43,695 nucleotides of DNA from the NCBI GenBank assembly GCA_001314905.1, contig LJZT01000031.1, positions 1 to 43,695 on the forward strand. Reading direction: 5' to 3'. The notes under the pieces were generated by a model. That model made no database searches and was not told the origin of the DNA. It saw only the letters and a list, made by a program, of their open reading frames with translations. Shown here piece by piece: positions 29,476 through 36,281 of this stretch; position 1 is the first letter of the stretch; every line of letters begins with the position of its first letter. The translations under genes were made by a program, and so were the position numbers. The stretch comes from Phormidium sp. OSCR (GTDB taxonomy: Bacteria; Cyanobacteriota; Cyanobacteriia; Cyanobacteriales; Geitlerinemataceae).

Positions 29476-30910
29476 TCAAGTCGCTAGGCGGATATGGCGA
29501 CGGGTGTTGCGGCGGCGGGTGGTGGCGTTGGCTGGCTTGGTGGCTTTGGGGTTGTTTGTTTGTAGCAGCCTCCGTCATGGTTTATTTAAGTCAACGGCCA
29601 TGGATTTGGGCTTTTTTGACCAGGCGATTTATTTAATCAGTCGGGGTGAAACGCCGATTGTCTCGTTTTGGGGTCATCATGTGTTGGGGGGCCATGGGGA
29701 TTATAGTTTGTATCTGTTGGCGGGGTTCTATCGTCTCTGGGCCGATGTGCATTGGTTGTTGGCGATTCAGGGGATTTCGCTGGCGTTAGGGGGGGTGATG
29801 GTTTGGGCTTTGGCCCGCCAACGGGGAATTGCTGATGGAATGGCGACGCTGTTGGCGGTGGCGTTTTGGGCTTATCCTTTGGTGTTTAATGTCAATTTGT
29901 TTGATTTTCACCCAGAAGTAATGGCGGTTCCGGGGTTACTGGCGGCGGTTTGGTTGGCCCGGGCCGGTGGGAGTGTTTTGGGGTTTACGGCGTTGTTGCT
30001 GTTTGTGTTGGGATGTAAGGCGGTGTTATCGCTGACGGTGGCGGCGATGGGGATATGGTGGCTGCTGTTTGAGAATCGCCGCTGGGAAACGAGTGCCCGT
30101 TATGGTTGGCTGGCGTTGGGGTTGGGGGGAGTTTGGTTTGTCTGGGTGACGCAGGTTCTGATTCCTACGTTTCGTCCCGATGGGGTTGAGGCCCTGTTTC
30201 GCTATGGCTATTTGGGGGATTCGTTGGGGGAGATTTTGCTGAATTTGTTGGTTCAGCCTCAGTTGTTTTGGGGCAAGTTGGTCTCGATGGACAGTGTTGT
30301 CTATGTGGGGATGGTGGTGTTGCCGGTGTTGTGGGGGTTGTCCTGGCGTCAGTTGGCCCCGCTGCTGGGATTGTTGCCGACGTTGGGGTTGAATTTGTTG
30401 GCGGAACATCCTTTGCAACGGACGTTGGAACATCAGTATGGGGTGCCGTTGTTGCCGTTTTTGTTTGTGGCGGTGGTGGATGCGATCGCCGTCAGAGGAG
30501 GTTTATGGCGTAAGCTAGGCTATCGTGGGGTGATGCTATGGTGTTTGCTGGCTTTTTTGCTGTTGGCCAATCCCAATAAGCTATTACGGGGGTTTGGGAG
30601 TTTGGATACGTGGCAGGCGACGCGGCAAGCGGTGGCGTTGGTTCCCCCCGAGGCCCGGGTGTTAACGGATAATTATTTGGCCCCGCATTTGACTCATCGG
30701 CAAACGCTGTTGTTGTTGGGCCATCCGAGTCCGTTGCCGATTGATTTGGAAACGCCGGATTATGTGGTTTTAAATGGTCGCCATCCTTGGCCGGCGACGG
30801 AGGTGTTAGCGAGAGATTTGATTCTCCATTTCTTACAACACCCTGAGTTTGAGGTTCGCTATCAACGGGATGAAGTCTTTGTGTTTGCACGAGAAACTTT
30901 TGGGCAATAA
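29462..30910 (+). CDS. DUF2079 polytopic membrane protein (third of three)
   Basis: The 482-aa product shows the DUF2079 hallmark after TM1: TAMDLGFFDQAIYLISRGE (Asp48, Asp53), then HHVLGGHGDYSLYLLAGFY and LFDFHPEVMAVPGLLA. About ten TM helices follow, with a soluble C-terminus (about 390-482). DUF2079 proteins are placed in the GT-C-like membrane group, and their substrates are unknown. I choose the GTG at 29462 because GGAGGAG lies 7 nt upstream, giving a 14-nt overlap with the preceding gene; the ATG at 29411 lacks this site. Codon use is striking, with very many TTG, GGG and GCG codons, unlike the neighbours. A terminator follows directly. Confidence 0.88.
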   Translation: MLQISQVARRIWRRVLRRRVVALAGLVALGLFVCSSLRHGLFKSTAMDLGFFDQAIYLISRGETPIVSFWGHHVLGGHGDYSLYLLAGFYRLWADVHWLLAIQGISLALGGVMVWALARQRGIADGMATLLAVAFWAYPLVFNVNLFDFHPEVMAVPGLLAAVWLARAGGSVLGFTALLLFVLGCKAVLSLTVAAMGIWWLLFENRRWETSARYGWLALGLGGVWFVWVTQVLIPTFRPDGVEALFRYGYLGDSLGEILLNLLVQPQLFWGKLVSMDSVVYVGMVVLPVLWGLSWRQLAPLLGLLPTLGLNLLAEHPLQRTLEHQYGVPLLPFLFVAVVDAIAVRGGLWRKLGYRGVMLWCLLAFLLLANPNKLLRGFGSLDTWQATRQAVALVPPEARVLTDNYLAPHLTHRQTLLLLGHPSPLPIDLETPDYVVLNGRHPWPATEVLARDLILHFLQHPEFEVRYQRDEVFVFARETFGQ

Positions 30911-30912
30911 GC

Positions 30913-30954
30913 ACTCGCCGGGTGGTTGATGAATGGTCCACCCGACGAGTTTTA
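30913..30954 (+). terminator. Terminator of the secretion/GT-C operon
   Basis: ACTCGCCGGGTGG (30913-30925) and CCACCCGACGAGT (30938-30950) pair with one mismatch over a 12-nt loop, followed by TTTATGTTTTT. It starts 2 bp after the DUF2079 stop codon. Confidence 0.85.
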
Positions 30955-31096
30955 TGTTTTTATGTTTTTTATGTACTATGCTTACCTTTATTAAGATAAT
31001 TATTTATGCTCAATAAATTATGTACAGCTTATGATTTGTTATGTATAGCAATCAAAGATTGGCTTAGGATACTCTGAGTTGGGAGAGAATCCCCTA

Positions 31097-31127
31097 CCTG
31101 TTCCCTGTTGCCTGTTCCCTGTTGCCT
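31097..31127. repeat. Short heptamer STRR, CCTGTTC/CCTGTTG
   Basis: Four 7-bp units alternate CCTGTTC and CCTGTTG between the DUF2079 terminator and the next convergent gene. The preceding AT-rich 140 bp contain nothing I can name. Confidence 0.85.
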
Positions 31128-31148
31128 ATGATATGTATGAGCTGATTC

Positions 31149-31790
31149 TTAGGGTTGAATCAGATGTTTTTGAGATTTACGGTACTTATTTAACTGATAC
31201 GAACGGCGCAGAGGTTGATAAATAAGCATGACTCCAAGGGGAATAGCGGTTAGCACTGTGACCACAGACCAAAGTGGTACAAAACTTTCAGGACGTAACA
31301 GAGAGCCTAAACTAATGCCAAAGGCAACGGTAGACAGAGGCAGTGCGATCGCCGTAAAATCACCAAAGCCACGACGGTGCATAAAGCGGAAGGTTTCCGC
31401 AATTCCCCAAATGAGTATGACTGGGATGGTGACAAAGAGAACACCGATAATCATCATCAACACCAGGAACATCATGCCCCTCATCACCCAATGAATCATG
31501 ATTCCTGAGAGAGTGATGAGTTCTAGAAGCAGTGAACTCAAGAGAATCGGCAGCACAATTAAGACTGCGATTGTGAACCAGAGTTTCTGATCTTCAAATA
31601 GATGCAATGACCAAGCTGGCTCGTCCGGAGAATTTGCTTTTTGTAAGGGGCCAGTTTGAGTTTGAGATTGCATCGGGGATTGACCCCCCACTTGACGCTG
31701 GGAGGACTGTTCCTCGGTAGTCTGAGGAGACGGGGGAGACGGGGGAGACGGGGGAGACGGGGGTAAATTCGCGGGTGTGTCTTTGGTCAT
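31149..31790 (-). CDS. Membrane protein with Pro/Ser-rich N-terminus, unknown function
   Basis: The 213-aa product begins MTKDTPANLPPSPPSPPSP, a Pro/Ser tract encoded by 9-bp repeats, followed by a Gln/Ser-rich segment. Four TM helices follow at about 75-100, 103-130, 150-172 and 178-200. The C-terminus is basic (LRRSYQLNKYRKSQKH). The disordered head is probably cytosolic. The frame could extend to 31877, but that part is basic and atypical, so I use the ATG at 31790. It lies 70 bp downstream of the kinase gene on the same strand and could be cotranscribed. I know of no named domain. Confidence 0.7.
   Translation of the reverse strand: MTKDTPANLPPSPPSPPSPPSPQTTEEQSSQRQVGGQSPMQSQTQTGPLQKANSPDEPAWSLHLFEDQKLWFTIAVLIVLPILLSSLLLELITLSGIMIHWVMRGMMFLVLMMIIGVLFVTIPVILIWGIAETFRFMHRRGFGDFTAIALPLSTVAFGISLGSLLRPESFVPLWSVVTVLTAIPLGVMLIYQPLRRSYQLNKYRKSQKHLIQP
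31732..31758. repeat. 9-bp coding repeat, 3 copies
   Basis: GGGGGAGAC occurs three times in a row, with partial copies on either side. On the minus strand it encodes the PPS units of the membrane protein's N-terminus. Confidence 0.9.
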
Positions 31791-31860
31791 GATGATGCAA
31801 TGTTCCCAGTATTGACGACGATGCAAGTGGCTGCGATGGCTGTCTTTGGGCGATCGCCCC

Positions 31861-33219
31861 CTATGACAGTTTATCAATCGCCTGAGCTAGAGAGTCCGCC
31901 AGTGCTACCACAGCTCCCCACCAAATATGAACCCCAAAGGAGAGAACCGTGGCCGAGACAAACAACACCCCGAGCCGTTTCGTGGGTAACGCCGGAAGCC
32001 GTACCGGAGCGGGAGCGGTTTTCACCGTCACCGCCAGTTCCAACTGCTGAGGGTCAGCATTACTCTCAAACACTAAACGCCGCTCATAGACAGAATTGGC
32101 TACCAATTTGCCCGTATTCGCTCGCACCCGACATAACACCTGCTCCCCCTCAACCGAATCTGGAGTCACCCGTAACCAATGATGGCTTCCGGGGCGACTG
32201 GGGGGGTCTTTCGGGTGTGGTAAGACCCGCCAACGGCCCTGTAATACGGTGTCAGGGACAGGGTTTTTCAACATCACCGTTTCGGCAATCTGTTGCCCCA
32301 ATTGCGTCGCCTCCAAGACCACAGAATTGGGCTTGGCGACCACTTTAGGGACTCGATTGACATAAATGGGGTTGAGGGCAGCTAACGCCTCGGCAGCATT
32401 GGCATATCGGTCGCTCGGAGACGGTTGAACTAGGGTCTTTAACCAGTCTACCCAGCGCAAACTCAGTTTGGGAACGCGGGACTCAAAATCAATGGTGTAG
32501 CGATCGTCCATTAACTCACCAATATCCTGGGATTGGGTTTGGGTCAACAGACAAATTAACGTCGCTCCCACGCCGTATAAATCCGAGGCTTCCGTCAGAG
32601 GACGATTAAACAGTTGTTCGGGGGGCATAAATCCCAGAGTCCCCTTGACGACACTGCTCATGGCCACGTCCCCTTCGCCAATACGAGCAAAGCCAAAATC
32701 CACGAGATAGACCTGTAACCCGTTTGAGTCCGACGGTTCCGAGACTAAAACATTTTCCGGTTTGATGTCTCGGTGGATGACAGGGGGAATGCGGTTTTGT
32801 AGATAGACGAGAATCTCTAGGAGGGCGATCGCAATCTCCTTGACCTCCTGCGGCGAAAAACTCCGCCGTTGAGCCAGAGAGGGAGCGGGTTTATACTCCT
32901 GTACTAAACAAAAGCCGTTTTCAGTCTCAAAGGAATCGAGATAGCGGGGAATCCCTGGATGATTTAACCCCTTTAAGACCTGAATTTCCCGTTCACAACT
33001 GTCATAGGCCGACCATTGAGCCGCATCCCCAAAGAGAAATTGCTTGAGGACGACGGGTTCAGGGGAGTTGTCCGCTTGGGCGAGATAGGTCATCCGTCCA
33101 CCGGCTCGGTTTTGGCCGAGTTGACGTTGGATGTGATAGCCCCGGTCGGCAAATTGGGGAAATTGGCTCATGGGAACAGCAAACGAGTCCTGGGACAGCG
33201 TCAGTCGGGAGTTGAACAT
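31861..33219 (-). CDS. Hanks-type serine/threonine protein kinase, membrane-anchored
   Basis: The 452-aa product has a kinase domain at about 28-285: ATP-binding Lys59 (VVLKQF), Glu in CEREIQ (about 76-78), catalytic HRDIKPEN (149-156, Asp151), DFG (174-176), and the activation segment GTLGFMPPEQL. The glycine-rich loop is atypical (LGQNRAGGRMTYLA). A linker and a beta-rich domain (about 300-410) follow, then one TM helix (about 415-440) near the end. The kinase acts in the cytosol, and the short tail lies outside. The ATG at 33219 has AGGAAC 4 nt upstream; a second Met at residue 17 lacks such a site. Neighbours give no clear target. Confidence 0.93.
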   Translation of the reverse strand: MFNSRLTLSQDSFAVPMSQFPQFADRGYHIQRQLGQNRAGGRMTYLAQADNSPEPVVLKQFLFGDAAQWSAYDSCEREIQVLKGLNHPGIPRYLDSFETENGFCLVQEYKPAPSLAQRRSFSPQEVKEIAIALLEILVYLQNRIPPVIHRDIKPENVLVSEPSDSNGLQVYLVDFGFARIGEGDVAMSSVVKGTLGFMPPEQLFNRPLTEASDLYGVGATLICLLTQTQSQDIGELMDDRYTIDFESRVPKLSLRWVDWLKTLVQPSPSDRYANAAEALAALNPIYVNRVPKVVAKPNSVVLEATQLGQQIAETVMLKNPVPDTVLQGRWRVLPHPKDPPSRPGSHHWLRVTPDSVEGEQVLCRVRANTGKLVANSVYERRLVFESNADPQQLELAVTVKTAPAPVRLPALPTKRLGVLFVSATVLSFGVHIWWGAVVALADSLAQAIDKLS

Positions 33220-33278
33220 GGTTGTTCCTATTGTGGCACTTTCTTTTAAGTACCTGGTCCCTGGGACGCGATCGGGAT

Positions 33279-34667
33279 CTAAACTCCCACCCCTTCGACG
33301 GCTTCTGCGTCCAGCAGCGACGATTCAGAGGCTTCGGGATGAGGGTGATCATCGCCACCGCCCGAGGCACTATCTCCCGGTAGCCAGTGGATGAAGGGGA
33401 GAGGTAACAAGGTGCTGAGATTGGTTAACGTCACCAACAGCCAAAGATTCTCAAAGTTGGATTCGGTGATATTGAGCCAGTGCATCAGAACCGCCCCCAA
33501 TTCATAGGAGACCATTCCGGCAATGTTCGACACGGACATCAACACGGCAAATAAGGTAGCTTCGACGCCACTGGGACACAGACGAGCCGCTAATACCAGA
33601 ACTGGCATGAAGGCCAATTGTCCCATCACCGTCAGGATTAGACTGTCGCCGAGGCTAAACCAATGGTCATCGATACCGATCGCCCGGTTGGCATGAGTTA
33701 CCAGCAGTAAGGCACTCATCCCTAACACCGCCGAAAGGATGGTGGTCCAGAGAAAAATCTTGCGGAAGGGAACGGCTTTGAAGAAACGCTGAAACAGCCA
33801 AATTCCTACCAAGGAGGCCAAACTGGTCACTAGACGCACTCGTCCTAAAAATTCCGGTTGAAACCCCAGTTCGTTGGTGGTGAAGTAGAAAAAGGCCGAG
33901 TCAGCGGTGGGGGTGGCTTGCCAGAGGAAGAGAAAGGCCGTCGGTAGCCAGATGGATTTTTGGGAAATGGCGGCTTTCAGTTGACTCAGTTGGGTTTTCA
34001 CGCCGCTGAAGTCGGGGCGTTCGCCCGTTGGCTGTTCGGCAATCAGCCAAGCCACCCCGGAGACAATCAGAGGAAAGGTGGCGGTAATCAGGAAAATGCT
34101 GCGGCTGCTGAAGAGTTCTAAGAGAAAGCCACTGAGATAGGCCGTGATTAAGCCACCAATGGCTGATGCGGCCCAGGTAATCGACTGCAAGGACCCCGCC
34201 TTACTCTGGGACTCTTGGCGGGCTCGTTCGACGACGAGGGAGTCGGCAATGACATCACTGAAGGCCACCGAGAGGGACCCGAGGGAAATGGCGGCGATCG
34301 CCTGCCAGGGACGAGTCACCACCGTTGCCAGTAGCAGCCAGGATGCCGTTCCCAGCAATCCTGAGAGAATTAGATAGGGACGACGACGATAGCCGAAAAT
34401 AGGCAGGCCATCGGAGATGAAGCCAAATAGAGGCTTCACCATCCAGGGTAGAGCCACAATCCCAAACAGGGCTGAGGTTTCGGCGGGACTCAGCCCTAAG
34501 TCATCTTTGAGGAAAAAACTCACCGCCAAGCGAGCTAAGCCTAAAATGCCTTGGACAAAGTACACCAGGAGGATGGCCACCAGTTCTGGGGTTGGCTCAT
34601 TGCCGAACAGGAGTTTATCTCGTAGAAACTCCTTAAACCCCTGCAATCGCGAGGATGAGACGAGCAT
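33279..34667 (-). CDS. Folate/biopterin-type MFS transporter (FBT family)
   Basis: This 462-aa polytopic protein has about 12 TM helices. The start pattern (GNEPTPELVAILLVYFVQGILGLARLAVSFFLKDDLGLSPAE) and PWMVKPLFGFISDGLPIFGYRRRPYL are typical of the FBT/BT1 family, which includes the cyanobacterial and plastid folate transporter. It probably moves folates or pterins across the plasma membrane, but the substrate is assigned by family only. The C-terminus is soluble and acidic (HPHPEASESSLLDAEAVEG). The gene lies 59 bp upstream of the kinase on the same strand, so cotranscription is possible. The exchanger gene upstream is separated by a palindrome-bearing gap. Confidence 0.9.
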   Translation of the reverse strand: MLVSSSRLQGFKEFLRDKLLFGNEPTPELVAILLVYFVQGILGLARLAVSFFLKDDLGLSPAETSALFGIVALPWMVKPLFGFISDGLPIFGYRRRPYLILSGLLGTASWLLLATVVTRPWQAIAAISLGSLSVAFSDVIADSLVVERARQESQSKAGSLQSITWAASAIGGLITAYLSGFLLELFSSRSIFLITATFPLIVSGVAWLIAEQPTGERPDFSGVKTQLSQLKAAISQKSIWLPTAFLFLWQATPTADSAFFYFTTNELGFQPEFLGRVRLVTSLASLVGIWLFQRFFKAVPFRKIFLWTTILSAVLGMSALLLVTHANRAIGIDDHWFSLGDSLILTVMGQLAFMPVLVLAARLCPSGVEATLFAVLMSVSNIAGMVSYELGAVLMHWLNITESNFENLWLLVTLTNLSTLLPLPFIHWLPGDSASGGGDDHPHPEASESSLLDAEAVEGVGV

Positions 34668-34738
34668 AACGTAATAAATCTTAATGATTGCGCTAACTCT
34701 ATCTTAACCAGGCGATCGCCATTGAGACCCGACTCTGG

Positions 34739-34754
34739 GGACGGTTAACCGTCC
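34739..34754. promoter_or_regulatory. 16-bp perfect palindrome
   Basis: GGACGGTTAACCGTCC is a perfect 16-bp palindrome between the exchanger stop codon and the FBT gene. GCCCC/GGGGC follows 3-4 bp later. No T-run accompanies it on the minus strand, so it is either a weak terminator of the exchanger or an operator for the transporter. Confidence 0.4.
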
Positions 34755-34777
34755 GTCGCCCCCTGGCAAGGGGCCAT

Positions 34778-35851
34778 TCAGACGGGATGATAGAAAAAGG
34801 CCACACTCACCACCAGATAGGTGGCCAGTAACAACACCCCTTCAAGCCAATCGGAACGACCATCGGAACTCACGGAGTTGGCCAGGACGACCGCCACGAC
34901 TACGGCCACCAACTCGAAGGGATTGAAGTTTAAATCCATCGGTTGATCGAACAGCCAACCGGCCAAGACCAAAACCGGGGCCACAAACAGGGCAATTTGC
35001 AAACTTGACCCCATGGCCACAGCCATGGATAAATCCATCTTGTTTTTCATGGCCACTGTGACGGCGGTGGCGTGTTCAGCGGCGTTGCCAATAATGGGAA
35101 CCAGGATCACCCCAGTAAACAGGGCCGTCAACCCCAATTCTTCCGTGGCTACTTCCAGAGACCCCACCAGTAACTCAGACTCATAGGCTACGGCTAGGGT
35201 ACACAGAAGTAACACTCCCGACCACAACCAGGGATTGGGGGCTTCTGGGATTTCCCCAGACTCGAGTTGGTTTTCCGCTTCTCCCACATCGCAGAGATAG
35301 GCGTGGGTTTTCATCGAAAACAGCAGCGTCAAACCATAGACGATGATAAGGATGACCGCCACGATGCTAGAGAGTTTCTGAATCGTCAGTTCCGAGATCC
35401 CTTGGGAGGTGGCGACGACAGCGGTGGGAACTAAGATAGCGACGGTGGCCAGGTTCATTACCGAGGCGTTGAGGCGAGCAATCACTGATTGAAAGTTTTG
35501 GGATTTATAGCGAAGTCCGCCCAAAAACATGGAAAATCCCATCACCAGCAGCAGGTTACTGATGATTGAGCCGGTGATACTGGCTTTGACCACTTCGATT
35601 AAGCCGGCCCGCAGGGCAATTAGGGCGATAATCAGTTCCGTGGCGTTGCCGAAGGTGGCGTTGAGGAGGCCGCCGACGGTGGGACCGACGACAACCGCTA
35701 GTTCTTCGGTGGCGGTTCCCATCCAGGCGGCGAGAGGGATGATGGCCACGGCGGCGGTTAGGAAAATCACGGTGGCGTCCCAATGCAGCCATTCTCCGGC
35801 GATGGAGATGGGCATGAAGACCAGTAGAAATGAGAGGATGAGGGTTTTCAT
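34778..35851 (-). CDS. cax: Calcium/proton exchanger (CAX)
   Basis: This 357-aa antiporter swaps Ca2+ for protons. It has 10-11 TM helices and the two inverted alpha-repeats with the ion-binding motifs GNATEL (69-73, Glu72) and IIGNAAEH (254-260, Glu259), both intact. An acidic loop (EAENQLESGEIPEAP, about 191-205) separates the two halves, as in the family. The frame extends to 35887, but that extension runs into a heptamer repeat array, so I use the ATG at 35851, which gives MKTLILSFLLVFMPISI. In cyanobacteria such exchangers lower cytosolic Ca2+ and affect salt and pH tolerance. It appears to be monocistronic. Confidence 0.95.
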   Translation of the reverse strand: MKTLILSFLLVFMPISIAGEWLHWDATVIFLTAAVAIIPLAAWMGTATEELAVVVGPTVGGLLNATFGNATELIIALIALRAGLIEVVKASITGSIISNLLLVMGFSMFLGGLRYKSQNFQSVIARLNASVMNLATVAILVPTAVVATSQGISELTIQKLSSIVAVILIIVYGLTLLFSMKTHAYLCDVGEAENQLESGEIPEAPNPWLWSGVLLLCTLAVAYESELLVGSLEVATEELGLTALFTGVILVPIIGNAAEHATAVTVAMKNKMDLSMAVAMGSSLQIALFVAPVLVLAGWLFDQPMDLNFNPFELVAVVVAVVLANSVSSDGRSDWLEGVLLLATYLVVSVAFFYHPV

Positions 35852-35854
35852 GGG

Positions 35855-35954
35855 GAAGGGAACAGGGGAGAAGAGGGCAAGAGGCAAGAGGCAAGAGGCA
35901 AGAGGAAGGGAACACTTCGACAGGCTCAGTGCGGTGCAGGGAACGGGGAACGGG
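35855..35954. repeat. Composite intergenic repeat: heptamers plus dispersed repeat
   Basis: The block consists of GGGAACA-like units, then four GAGGCAA units (35877-35904), GGGAACA again, the stretch CTTCGACAGGCTCAGTG (35916-35932), then GGGAACG units. The middle stretch resembles a short dispersed repeat that I associate with many bacterial genomes, including cyanobacteria. Confidence 0.8.
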
Positions 35955-36281
35955 TGATGGGGGAACGTGGGTTTGTTGTTAACTGTTAACGATCAATTGT
36001 GAACTGTCAACGGTTGATCCCCATTTGTTAACAGGCGATCGCCCAAAAAATTTCAACATTGTTATGGCTATCAGTGCAATGTTTCGTAACAAAAATTGTA
36101 GTAACGTCACCGAATAGTATTGAATTTCATTGCTAAAATGACCATGCACTTTGACAAGCCTCAGAACGTCTCAGGCGATCGCCCAATGAGGTGCAGTCCT
36201 GTTAGAACTCTTGATCAGACCGCCGTTTCAATTCCTCAATCCTGACCTAATTACGACGCGTTTTTAACGTCCCTACCCCTT
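35955..36281. other. Intergenic region upstream of GH57 gene
   Basis: About 330 bp. An AT-rich stretch has repeated GTTAACTGTTAAC/AACTGTCAACGG-like words (35975-36015). A TAAAAT with upstream TG (TGCTAAAAT, 36131-36139) is an extended -10 candidate without a clear -35. Two GGCGATCGCC sites lie here. No GTA-N8-TAC (NtcA) site and no gene are seen. Confidence 0.5.

Noticed and set aside
30492-30941. A 149-codon minus-strand frame (and another at 30026-30433).
   Set aside because: Shadows caused by the G-rich codon use of the DUF2079 gene, and full of low-complexity Pro/Gln.
31800-32348. A 182-codon plus-strand frame.
   Set aside because: It is a shadow of the protein kinase gene on the other strand.
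35852-35887. Extended N-terminus of the Ca2+/H+ exchanger.
   Set aside because: The extension is encoded by heptamer-type repeat DNA and has no family similarity.
36061-36120. An NtcA site (GTA-N8-TAC) before the GH57 gene.
   Set aside because: GTA words occur, but none has TAC at the right spacing.
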